From positions 400,493 to 464,492 of the forward strand of contig CALSSE010000003.1 of the NCBI GenBank assembly GCA_943788935.1: a stretch of DNA of 64,000 nt, in the 5' to 3' direction. Within the stretch, counting starts at the first letter, position 1. The number at the start of each line of letters is the position of its first letter. The notes beneath the pieces are model-generated. The model was given only the letters and a program-made list of their open reading frames with translations, had not been told where the DNA came from and did no database searches. Below, piece after piece: positions 44,761 to 53,040 of the stretch. Origin of the DNA: an uncultured bacterium. GTDB taxonomy: Bacteria; Myxococcota_A; Bradymonadia; UBA7976; VGTA01. The position numbers and the translations under genes were made by a program.

Positions 44761-45187
44761 AACTAGACATCTCCTCGAGTATAATCAAGTTTTAGATTAT
44801 GTTATACCAAACATCAAAGTGAGCGCTAGGCACACTCCAAATGTCTGGCTTTCCTTTGTTGGGACAACAGGAAATAACTATGAATAAAACTATTTTGCAC
44901 ACTGCGATCATAATGTGAAACAAAATCTACTAAGAATATCGAAATAGTGCACCATGCTGACATTGCAACACATTTACCTACAGGAAATTCCGAGGCTTAA
45001 CTAGAGCTTATGAAACACTGTGATGATTATTTTTACGCCGTATCATTAAGCTCATACCACTTTATCAATACCATAATAATGTGGTAGATCTTTAGCGTTC
45101 ATTTAAGACCCCAACTTATCCTACAGCTGAATAACACCATGTAAGGCTGTGAATTATTTTTCAGGTTCATTTTAGGGAGACCGATTT
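44761..45187. other. 427-bp divergent intergenic region
   Basis: Between fliC and the beta-propeller-like lipoprotein gene. It should contain the fliC promoter and leader. No sigma28 or clear sigma70 site was found; a GG-N10-GC match at 44825-44840 is too poor to accept. A/T-rich sequence surrounds 44880-44945 and 45050-45090. Confidence 0.5.
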
Positions 45188-46591
45188 ATGAGTTTTTCCA
45201 CATCATGCTCTATTCCAAACTCTTCAAGACTCCACTGTATAGTCCTAACGATCTGTTGCTCACTCGCACTCTTCGCTTGTGATGATAACCCCCCCGCTGT
45301 CGAGATGGATGCTGAGGTCTTTGGCGGCCCTGTAGATGGTGGTATGGCCGGAGAGATGAGCGGCGGCGAGTCAACAGGGAATACGGAGTCATTCTTAACT
45401 TACACCCGAGTATATACCGAGATGGGGATGCCTGCTCGTGGTGACCTCATCGCTTTTGGGGTTGATGGACAAGACGAAGTCTGGCTGAACGAAGGAATAG
45501 AAAAATCTGACATGGACTGTGTCTCTCGTGGTTGCGAGCTTCATCCCTCTCTCTCTTGGGTCGCTTGGTTACAACCTAATCAAAGTCAAAATGACCTTTA
45601 TGTAGCCCCTATAGATAGAGCTCAAACGAAGGTGAACATCAGCAGTAAACGTCTAGTCGCCGAGAACGTATTACGCTTCGCTTTCACCAGTAATCAGATC
45701 ATATATACCGAGATCAAAGAATCAGAGGCCAGCAATGGCGTCGCCGTCAAAGTAGGGCCCTTAGATGCTAGCGAAGCTGATACCGAAGTAGATTTAGTAA
45801 ACGCTAATGGCGGATTTGCGACAACTTTGAGTGATGACCTCCTCATCATCATTAAGACGACCCTCTCTAGTATGAATATCAGCTTCTTGAACATCGGTAA
45901 TGGACAAATTTTTGAGCTCTATACTTTCGGGGAATCAGGGGGAACAGGTTCAGAGTTTTCAGCCTCGACGAACCCTGTGCGTTTTGCGCCTGATAGCACT
46001 TACCTTGTCGCCGTCACTAGTAATGAATTCATGTGGCGCGTCCACACTCTTGAAGCGACTGACGAGGTGGTCACTCCCGTTACCCGAGACCTCTTCCCGA
46101 TCCGTAACGTCCCTGAAGCCTGCCAAGGAAATTACCCCTTTATCAATGTCGTCAATGAGCCTGTATTTACAGGCGATAGTGACCATTTCTATCTTCTCTT
46201 TAACGGCGACTGCTCTATTCAAATGTACCCCACAGCGAACCGTCAGGATTATGAGGTCTATCGTTTCTCCCGTGACCTTAATGAGGCACCGGTCAACGTG
46301 ACTCAAATCCCTCGCGGCAACCACTGGTCAAATCATGATATACGCAGTTTCGCTATCAGCCCTGATGAAAGTCAACTAGCCTTCTCTTCTACTCGACCAA
46401 ACCGCAACGGTACCTACTCTATTTGGGTGATGAACCTCGGTGACGATGGCATCGCTAGCAACTTTGACTGCACTCGCAACGCAGAGCTCGCCGATATAAA
46501 TGGAGATACTCGCTGCGAATATATCTTTTATGAGCGTGAAGGTGCCGTCGAATATCGCAACTTAAAGTATGTTAGCGCAGTCGGCTTCTGA
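45188..46591 (+). CDS. Lipoprotein with WD40/PD40-like beta-propeller
   Basis: A 467-residue lipoprotein (signal peptide, lipobox LALFAC, Cys31). After a low-complexity Gly/Met/Glu linker (about 35-65) come repeated strand motifs of the PD40/TolB type, such as SWVAWLQPNQSQNDLYVAPI, RFAPDSTYLVAVTSN and the C-terminal AISPDESQLAFSSTRPNRNG. A propeller on the outer membrane is probable. GGGAG lies about 9 nt upstream of ATG 45188. The ligand is unknown. It overlaps no flagellar gene and is probably not part of that system. Confidence 0.65.
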   Translation: MSFSTSCSIPNSSRLHCIVLTICCSLALFACDDNPPAVEMDAEVFGGPVDGGMAGEMSGGESTGNTESFLTYTRVYTEMGMPARGDLIAFGVDGQDEVWLNEGIEKSDMDCVSRGCELHPSLSWVAWLQPNQSQNDLYVAPIDRAQTKVNISSKRLVAENVLRFAFTSNQIIYTEIKESEASNGVAVKVGPLDASEADTEVDLVNANGGFATTLSDDLLIIIKTTLSSMNISFLNIGNGQIFELYTFGESGGTGSEFSASTNPVRFAPDSTYLVAVTSNEFMWRVHTLEATDEVVTPVTRDLFPIRNVPEACQGNYPFINVVNEPVFTGDSDHFYLLFNGDCSIQMYPTANRQDYEVYRFSRDLNEAPVNVTQIPRGNHWSNHDIRSFAISPDESQLAFSSTRPNRNGTYSIWVMNLGDDGIASNFDCTRNAELADINGDTRCEYIFYEREGAVEYRNLKYVSAVGF

Positions 46592-46631
46592 TGATCACTC
46601 TCCCCATCACTTTCTCTGTGGATGGCACTTT

Positions 46632-46883
46632 ATGAGCGTTATCACTCTCGTCCCTCATCTACAAATTCCCCCTGATTATCTAAATAAGCTCCTCGACTCA
46701 TTTATTGGTCGAGAGGGGACGGATTATGGGGAGATAGAGCTCTCCTTGGAAGAGAAGCGTGACAATCTGAAAGAACTCTTGGTTAAGCAAGAAGTATTTA
46801 TTGCCTTCGATGGAGAGAGTGAGAGCTTCAACTTACTCCCTCGCTCAGAGGTGATCAAACTTAAGTTAGAGCGACCTCACTAA
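46632..46883 (+). CDS. yheU: YheU/UPF0270 family protein
   Basis: An 83-residue protein matching the small YheU family: PPDYLNKLLDSFIGREGTDY, GEIELSLEEKRDNLKELL and NLLPRSEVIKL. The family has no firm function. The start at ATG 46632 aligns with the family N-terminus better than an upstream start at 46569, which would overlap the lipoprotein gene. It is convergent with the DUF3080 gene; the family is best known from Gammaproteobacteria. Confidence 0.78.
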   Translation: MSVITLVPHLQIPPDYLNKLLDSFIGREGTDYGEIELSLEEKRDNLKELLVKQEVFIAFDGESESFNLLPRSEVIKLKLERPH

Positions 46884-46887
46884 AGCG

Positions 46888-46936
46888 CTCGGCGCTATGA
46901 TAACTCTCGGCGCTATGATGGCTCTCGGCACTGATG
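46888..46936. repeat. 18-bp repeat across convergent gene ends
   Basis: Units ctcggcgctatgataact (46888), ctcggcgctatgatggct (46906) and a partial ctcggcactgatg (46924). The array fills the 29 bp between the yheU and DUF3080-like stops and extends into the latter's last codons. Confidence 0.7.
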
Positions 46937-47998
46937 TTTTGCTTTAAGACTTAGCAAGAGTTTCACATTTTCTTGGCTAGAAGACTTAAACCGCTGAACG
47001 ACTGAGCGGTCTCCTGAGTGGACCCACATGTCTAGGAAAGTATCCATCCGCATAGAGGGAGAAGTGATGTGAATAGTGTAAAGTGGGGTCAGCGCCCTCT
47101 GGAGAGATGACAGCGATTGGTAAGTGTGACTGAGCTCGGACTGCAGTCCGCCTAAATGTGTTGTAGTTTTGAGGATCGCTGTACATATTTGACTTCGCCT
47201 GTTGTCTCCTTTATCAGAAGGCTGAGGGATCTGAATTAGCTCTCTCAGTGCGTCCGCTGTCTCCTCTAAGAGCTTGTTTAAGATCGCGCTCTTAGAGAGG
47301 ATCATCCCTCCCACATATTGTGGGAGATGTTTAAGGTGAGACTCTAGCTGCCCTGAGAGCTCTCCTTCCGTCTTTGGAGAGAGTGTCGCTAGCCAAGTGA
47401 ACGTTGCCTCATCACTGGTATCTATATCTCTCACTCGATAGCCACGTGGCCAGGCGAGAGAGAAGAATCGAGCCAGATCTTGTCCTCCCCATATGGCATT
47501 CCACTGTGTCTTTGTCCACTGATCACGCTTATATTTAACCGCCTTTGTTAAGCTCTCTGCGACCTTACCCTCTAGTGTACATCTGGCAGCCTCTCTTAAA
47601 AATCGATGATCATAAGCCAAGCGTTGGGAAGGGAGCATGACCCGACCGAGTGGTCCATTACGATAAGCGATCAAACGAGTGAGAGGGCAATCAGGGAGCC
47701 CCAAAAATTCTCTAATGTTTAAACTTGGTGGATCAGGGAGAGTGAATCGACGATCTTTTCTTGAGGGTAAACGCACTCCTAGAGCTGCTCTCTCAATCGT
47801 CTGACGCGAGATCACTCTGAATGAACCCTCTTCACTCCTCATTACCTCTTGGAGCTCTTCGAGACTAGAGAGATAACTCGTCATCTCCTTCGAGAGCGAC
47901 GATGGAGGGCTACAGGCTAAAGGTGAGAGCGAGAGCATCACCCACAGACATCTACGAGTAAATCGCCTTACTGAGCGATCGAATGAGCTACATAACAT
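46913..47998 (-). CDS. DUF3080-family lipoprotein
   Basis: A 361-residue lipoprotein (Cys29 in LSPLAC). Residues about 90-165 match DUF3080 by eye: LPDCPLTRLIAYRNGPLGRV followed by MLPSQRLAYDHRFL and a conserved Cys. The role of this family is unknown. The start at 47998 has GGAGGG 7 nt upstream; a start 63 bp further out adds residues before the signal peptide and has no such SD. An 18-bp repeat covers its last codons. Confidence 0.65.
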   Translation of the reverse strand: MLCSSFDRSVRRFTRRCLWVMLSLSPLACSPPSSLSKEMTSYLSSLEELQEVMRSEEGSFRVISRQTIERAALGVRLPSRKDRRFTLPDPPSLNIREFLGLPDCPLTRLIAYRNGPLGRVMLPSQRLAYDHRFLREAARCTLEGKVAESLTKAVKYKRDQWTKTQWNAIWGGQDLARFFSLAWPRGYRVRDIDTSDEATFTWLATLSPKTEGELSGQLESHLKHLPQYVGGMILSKSAILNKLLEETADALRELIQIPQPSDKGDNRRSQICTAILKTTTHLGGLQSELSHTYQSLSSLQRALTPLYTIHITSPSMRMDTFLDMWVHSGDRSVVQRFKSSSQENVKLLLSLKAKHQCREPS

Positions 47999-48102
47999 AG
48001 TCTGACCCTCCACTGTGACATGACCTGTCGCGCTACCAACTCCTATTGGATGAGTGATCACGCTGAATCGTCGCAGTGGTAGGTAATGAGGATTAATCTC
48101 GC

Positions 48103-48166
48103 TTAGTCACTATAGAAATTAGTCACTATAGAAATTAGTCACTATAGAAATTAGTCATTATAGAAG
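48103..48166. repeat. 16-bp tandem repeat x4 spanning the fadD stop
   Basis: Units at 48103, 48119, 48135 (ttagtcactatagaaa, identical) and 48151 (two changes). The fourth unit encodes the last codons of fadD, so the gene's stop codon and preceding codons are reiterated three times downstream. Confidence 0.85.
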
Positions 48167-49950
48167 GAGTCGTAGATCTCCATATGGTTGGCGCTCACTA
48201 CATTACGCTTCACCTTGAGTGATGGAGTGAGCTCGCCGCTCTCTACTGAGAAGTCAGCGCTCAGGATCTTCCATTTCTTAATGGTCTCATATCTATTAAG
48301 CGTGTCATTCACAGTATTGAAGGTCTCGTCAATTACCTTTTGAGCGTCAGGGTGTGCAGTGAGCTCTTCATAGCTCCCCGAGAGACCTCGCTGTGCAGCC
48401 CATCCCGTCAAGGCGTCTTGCTCGAGTGTCACCAAAGCCGAGAGGAATTTCCGCTTATCCCCGTGGATCACAACTTGGCTGATCAATGGACAAGAACTCT
48501 TCAGCTTACTCTCGATATTTTGGGGAGCGATATTCTTACCCCCAGCGGTGACAATGATGTCTTTCTTTCGACCGGTGATCTTGAGGAATGGACCATCAAA
48601 GGCACCTAAATCACCACTGTGAAACCATCCATCGTCCTCTAAAGCCTCTTTGGTCGCCTCGGGCTTATTCCAATACCCTTGGAAGACTCCACGACCTCTG
48701 ATCATGATCTCGCCATCTTCTGCGATTTTAACTTCAGTCCCTTCGAGGACTGGCCCGACTGTGCCGATTTTCGTCTGATCCGGGCGGTTCACACAGGTCG
48801 CTGCTGAGGTCTCGGTGAGTCCATACCCTTCGAGAATCATGATCCCCGCATGCTTATAAAAATAAGCGATATCAGGCGGAAGAGGCGCACCTCCAGAAAT
48901 AAAGAAGCGGAGACGTCCACCAAACTTACCTTGCAAGCCAGCGGCGAGTTTGGGGATAAAGACTTTTTGAGCAATACTCCACCCTAGTCCACCGGGAGTT
49001 TGACCGTTCAACTCAGCCACTGTCGCTTTCTCTTCTTGCTTAAGACCCCATCGAGCGATTTTACCGGCGACGCCAGGTTTGCCCTCTGCTCCGCTCTTCA
49101 CGACCGCATACACCTTCTCGAAGATACGTGGCACTGACGCCATAAAGGTCGGCTTAACTTCACCCATGTTCTCAACGACTTTGGGGATCGACTCAGCGAA
49201 CGCCATCACGTGACCTAACCTGAACCAAGTAGCCTCTAGAACTTTAGCGAAGATGTGAGCGAGCGGCAAAAATAGGAGCTGAACATCATCAGGAGTGATC
49301 AACCCTGTATCAGCGATTCCTTCTGCCTCATACACCATATTATCATGGCTGATCATCACACCTTTAGGCCTTCCGGTCGTCCCAGAAGTATAGACAAGAG
49401 TGAGGAGATCATCTGGCTTAACGCCTTCAGATCGAGCATCAACGACTTCTTTTTCAGCTTTATAATAATCTGCACCATTGGCCAAGAAGGTATCGATGGT
49501 AGTGACCCAATCACCGACCTCCTCTTGAGTCTCGGCTGAGATCGGCTCAAAGGAGACCACTCCGACGACACCTGAGAGCTGATCACGAATTGAAGAGAGC
49601 TTCTTTACTTGAGCCTCATCTTCAACGAAGACATATTTTACCTCTGCATCATTGATAATATACTGAACATCATCAGCGATACTGCTCTGGTAAATAGGCA
49701 CTGTTGTACAGCCTGAGATCAAGATACCAAGATCTGCTGTAATCCAGTCAATCCTTGTGTTAGCGAGGATCGCGATCCGTGACCCAGGCTCAAGTTGAGC
49801 AGATACGAGCGCAGCAGCGATAGAGGTCGCGGTGTCTTTAAGGTCATTCCAAGTGACGTTTACCCATTGACCATCGCGCTTTAGCTGGGCCGCAGTTTGA
49901 CCGCCATGTCTCTCAACTGTGTCTTTAAATATACTCGTGATCGTACTCAT
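48151..49950 (-). CDS. fadD: Long-chain fatty acid-CoA ligase (AMP-forming)
   Basis: A 599-residue member of the adenylate-forming superfamily that activates fatty acids with ATP and CoA. It has the P-loop-like YTSGTTGRPKG (187-197), the GYGLTETSAA motif, the DGWFHSGDLG motif and the GRKKDIIVTAGGKNI linker that starts the swinging C-terminal domain. The VRNVV-type C-terminal catalytic Lys region (LKVKRNVV) is present. The closest resemblance is to the eukaryote-like/FAA1 long-chain subgroup. It supplies acyl-CoA to beta-oxidation, whose electrons could enter via the 53041-55173 oxidoreductase. Confidence 0.92.
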   Translation of the reverse strand: MSTITSIFKDTVERHGGQTAAQLKRDGQWVNVTWNDLKDTATSIAAALVSAQLEPGSRIAILANTRIDWITADLGILISGCTTVPIYQSSIADDVQYIINDAEVKYVFVEDEAQVKKLSSIRDQLSGVVGVVSFEPISAETQEEVGDWVTTIDTFLANGADYYKAEKEVVDARSEGVKPDDLLTLVYTSGTTGRPKGVMISHDNMVYEAEGIADTGLITPDDVQLLFLPLAHIFAKVLEATWFRLGHVMAFAESIPKVVENMGEVKPTFMASVPRIFEKVYAVVKSGAEGKPGVAGKIARWGLKQEEKATVAELNGQTPGGLGWSIAQKVFIPKLAAGLQGKFGGRLRFFISGGAPLPPDIAYFYKHAGIMILEGYGLTETSAATCVNRPDQTKIGTVGPVLEGTEVKIAEDGEIMIRGRGVFQGYWNKPEATKEALEDDGWFHSGDLGAFDGPFLKITGRKKDIIVTAGGKNIAPQNIESKLKSSCPLISQVVIHGDKRKFLSALVTLEQDALTGWAAQRGLSGSYEELTAHPDAQKVIDETFNTVNDTLNRYETIKKWKILSADFSVESGELTPSLKVKRNVVSANHMEIYDSFYND

Positions 49951-50131
49951 TGATGATGTATCCTGTCGAAATTAGCTCGCGTCAGCTCAAGTATAAACTG
50001 CGCTATTTGTGTGTACCTTAGATCATGAGTGTTCTTAAACTAACAGCACCCATGATTGACTCGCGGTAAGATTAAACGACAAATGTAGTTATTTACAAAG
50101 AGCTTTCTACAACTAGAGTCATCATATCCGC

Positions 50132-50911
50132 TTATCTATAGATTAAACTGATAACCATCAGTAAAGCGGTCACCGGTAAGGCAGACCGAATAATTTTATG
50201 CCCGCTCTCTGATAATGAGAGATGAACCCCTAGAGTCGCTCCCAAAATACTCCCCAATGCGATCACTGCTCCAAAGAGCCAACGAACTTGTCCATACCAC
50301 ATGAACATCAAGAGTGTAGGTATTGTTAATGTCAGAAGATATAGAGCTTTGACCGCTGTCCCTCTAACAAGGTCGAAACCACAAAAAAATCGTAAGAGGT
50401 AGAGAGATACGAGACCGATTCCTGCCTGAAGAAAACCACCATAAAAAGAGACCACAAAAGCGGCGATATGCTGACAAACTTTACCCTTTGGTGGAGGAGG
50501 AGGGTCTTGAAATAGGCGTCTTGGCGCTCCAATCGTAAAGAGCGCGATCATCGCTAAACATATCTGAATCACTAGAGCCATGCTCGATTGACTCAACCTC
50601 AATGAGACCCAAGGTCCCAATATACCACCTAAGAGCGCATAAAAGAGTAAAAAGCCTATTCGCTCTCCCTTAAATGTACCTCGTCTCCAAAACCCTATGG
50701 CTGCGCTCATGGTCTGTAAAACTCCACCAACTCGATTAGTGGCGTTGGCAGCATGAGGCTCTAGCCCTAGCATCATGAGCGCTGGGAGAGTTAAAATAGA
50801 GCCACCACCAGCGATGGTGTTAATCAAACCAAAGAGCGCTCCAATGATCAGTAATGAGCCTATTGTTACAGTCGATAGATGCTGCGAGAGATCAACAAAA
50901 TTTAGGTTCAA
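50132..50911 (-). CDS. TauE/SafE (TSUP) family membrane permease
   Basis: A 259-residue protein of about eight hydrophobic helices with the TSUP signature GLINTIAGGGSILTLPALM near the N-terminus, repeated in weaker form at about 155-165 (YGGFLQAGIGL). Members export sulfite, sulfonates or other organic anions. The substrate cannot be told from the neighbours (fadD downstream, aat divergent upstream). Confidence 0.85.
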   Translation of the reverse strand: MNLNFVDLSQHLSTVTIGSLLIIGALFGLINTIAGGGSILTLPALMMLGLEPHAANATNRVGGVLQTMSAAIGFWRRGTFKGERIGFLLFYALLGGILGPWVSLRLSQSSMALVIQICLAMIALFTIGAPRRLFQDPPPPPKGKVCQHIAAFVVSFYGGFLQAGIGLVSLYLLRFFCGFDLVRGTAVKALYLLTLTIPTLLMFMWYGQVRWLFGAVIALGSILGATLGVHLSLSESGHKIIRSALPVTALLMVISLIYR

Positions 50912-51094
50912 CGTCTAAGGTCCTGTTGTATGTTTATAAGCGATTGAATCTGATAGTAAATGTGCATACTTTAAAACAGAGCGACGTTCTCTCTGCTAGG
51001 ATTAGTTTTGTCTAGTCGCTGAATATCAGCATCAGCTCGCAAGAAGCGATCCATAGAAGCGATCCTTGAGCAAGATAAGAGGCCAATAAACGAC

Positions 51095-51784
51095 ATGATA
51101 TGGCTTGATGACCAACTCCATCTATTCCCCTCTCCCTTGCAGGCTCCTCTTGAGCAGGATATCATCGCCATTGGAGGGGACCTAAATCCTCGGCGACTCC
51201 TCTTGGGCTATTCACTAGGCCTTTTTCCATGGTACAATGAAGGCCATACTCCTATTCTATGGCAGTCGCCAAATCCACGCTTCGTGCTCCTTCCCGAGCT
51301 CTTAACCGTGAATCGTAGTTTGAGACGTGCCATCAATCGAAGTGATCTTCTGCTAACCATCGATCTGGCTTTCAGTGAGGTGCTCTCCCGATGTGCGGCA
51401 GTAGAGAGGCCTGATCAAGACGGGACCTGGCTTAATCCCAATCTGATCTCAGCGCTCACCTCTCTTCATCACCTCGGGTATGCTCATAGTGCTGAAGCTT
51501 GGCGTGATGGTAAGCTCGTGGGCGGATTATATGGGGTCGCTATGGGGGGCATTTTTTATGGGGAGTCAATGTTTACAGAAGAACCTGACGCCTCTAAGGT
51601 CACCTTCGTCGCCTTAGTGAAAGCCATCACCAAAGCGGGATTTAGATTGATCGACTGTCAAGCTCATACCCCACATCTTGAGCGTTTTGGGGCGATCAAT
51701 ATCTCTCGACCTCACTTCCATGCGCTTCTCCGCGAATATATACGAATACAGCCTCACTTCCCTTCAACCGCTGACTTACGGTGA
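51095..51784 (+). CDS. aat: Leucyl/phenylalanyl-tRNA-protein transferase
   Basis: A 229-residue N-degron enzyme that adds Leu or Phe from aminoacyl-tRNA to N-terminal Arg or Lys, marking proteins for ClpS/ClpAP. Conserved blocks include DIIAIGGDLNPRRLLLGYSL, GLFPWYNEG, PILWQSPNPRFVL and YGVAMGGIFYGESMF. Length is typical. Divergent from the TSUP permease; convergent with truD. Confidence 0.95.
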   Translation: MIWLDDQLHLFPSPLQAPLEQDIIAIGGDLNPRRLLLGYSLGLFPWYNEGHTPILWQSPNPRFVLLPELLTVNRSLRRAINRSDLLLTIDLAFSEVLSRCAAVERPDQDGTWLNPNLISALTSLHHLGYAHSAEAWRDGKLVGGLYGVAMGGIFYGESMFTEEPDASKVTFVALVKAITKAGFRLIDCQAHTPHLERFGAINISRPHFHALLREYIRIQPHFPSTADLR

Positions 51785-51814
51785 AGAAAGACATTATGAG
51801 ATCAAGACAGCTCT

Positions 51815-53032
51815 TCAGAGGTTAGAGCGCTCAAAACGATCACTCAACGGATCAATCAGCGCGCCAAGAACCGCGGTAGCAAAACTGCCAGAAGGCAAGG
51901 TAAAGCTCAGCCTTACGTTCGTCTGTCCCCCTATCGCGACTTCAGAGCTCGCTGAAAGGTGGCGAGGGATCAATAATGATGGGCGACGATCGCCTCTCCA
52001 AGCCTTAGCGAGCCCGCCTCGCCTTTGTTCGTTGAGCCCCCATTCCTCATAAAGTCGCTCTTCTCTCTGTTTTGCTAACCCTTGAGCAGGAAACAGCTTA
52101 GGGCCAACCATTGGTCCAAGGACTACGATCTCTCCCCGCCTTAAGCGTTCAGTGTCAATCTGCGGTTCAGTCGAGTAAAACGTTCCCCCCTCAATCTTTC
52201 TGCAGACATCACCCTCAATCACTTCGTGAATAAGACCGTCATGAATCCGCTCACCGATCCATAAGTTAAAAAGGGCGCTCTGTAATGCAGATAAGGCAAG
52301 CTTAATATCTCTCTTCTGCTTACCTTTGAGCCTCTTCAAAGAGCGAGCCTCCGCGGCTCTATCTAAAAACATCAGCGCTCGATCGACATTATCACGAGAG
52401 GGGTTATCAGGATCTTGCAAGATCACCCCCTCCGGACTCATCGGGGGAGAGTAGCCCTCAATAGGACGACGCTCATACCATGGTCGACCAAATCGCTGTT
52501 GTCCAAAATAATTAGGGATTCCACGGCGCATTCTAGCGAGCGCATCAGGGAGACGCTCGGGGTAGGTGACGTGTGAGACAAGAATAGAAAATGTGTTCCC
52601 TACATTGTGACCGAGACGGAGTTTTTGGCGATGGGCAGCACAGCAGAGGAGCTGAACCTCAGGATCATTTGAGGTCAATCTCTCAGGCGTTGTGGGGAAA
52701 GTGAGCCACTGAGTCGTCAGTGCCTTTTTATCTTTTCTGCCTGCATAACCGACCTCACCGACAGATAAACCGCTCGCCTCGGCGATCGCCGAGACCGCCT
52801 CTTCGGTCGTTCGGTTACACTTTAGGATCAGAGCCATAGCGTGCTCACCCTCACCGCTAGGGTAATACTTGGGGACCTCATGCACCATAAAGTGACTCGG
52901 GTCCTCAGTGACGATTCCACCTAGCCCAAGGTCGGTGGGCTGCTGCTGGTGCGTCTCTAAATGGGGGCAAGTGACAGAGCCTGCCAAATAGTGGCGAGCG
53001 CTAGGATGGGCTACAGTGATACGCTCGCTCAT
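51815..53032 (-). CDS. truD: tRNA pseudouridine-13 synthase TruD
   Basis: A 405-residue enzyme that makes pseudouridine 13 in tRNA(Glu). The catalytic Asp is D101 in YAGRKDKKALTTQW, and the NYFGQQRFG and NVGNTFSILV motifs are conserved. It is slightly longer than the E. coli protein (349). AGGGG precedes the ATG. It begins 8 bp after the stop of the Fe-S oxidoreductase gene, with which it is probably cotranscribed. Confidence 0.94.
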   Translation of the reverse strand: MSERITVAHPSARHYLAGSVTCPHLETHQQQPTDLGLGGIVTEDPSHFMVHEVPKYYPSGEGEHAMALILKCNRTTEEAVSAIAEASGLSVGEVGYAGRKDKKALTTQWLTFPTTPERLTSNDPEVQLLCCAAHRQKLRLGHNVGNTFSILVSHVTYPERLPDALARMRRGIPNYFGQQRFGRPWYERRPIEGYSPPMSPEGVILQDPDNPSRDNVDRALMFLDRAAEARSLKRLKGKQKRDIKLALSALQSALFNLWIGERIHDGLIHEVIEGDVCRKIEGGTFYSTEPQIDTERLRRGEIVVLGPMVGPKLFPAQGLAKQREERLYEEWGLNEQRRGGLAKAWRGDRRPSLLIPRHLSASSEVAIGGQTNVRLSFTLPSGSFATAVLGALIDPLSDRFERSNL

Positions 53033-53040
53033 CTTTACCC

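Noticed and set aside
44825..44840. Sigma54-like GG-N10-GC upstream of fliC
   Set aside because: Only the GG and GC match; the rest of the -24/-12 consensus is absent.
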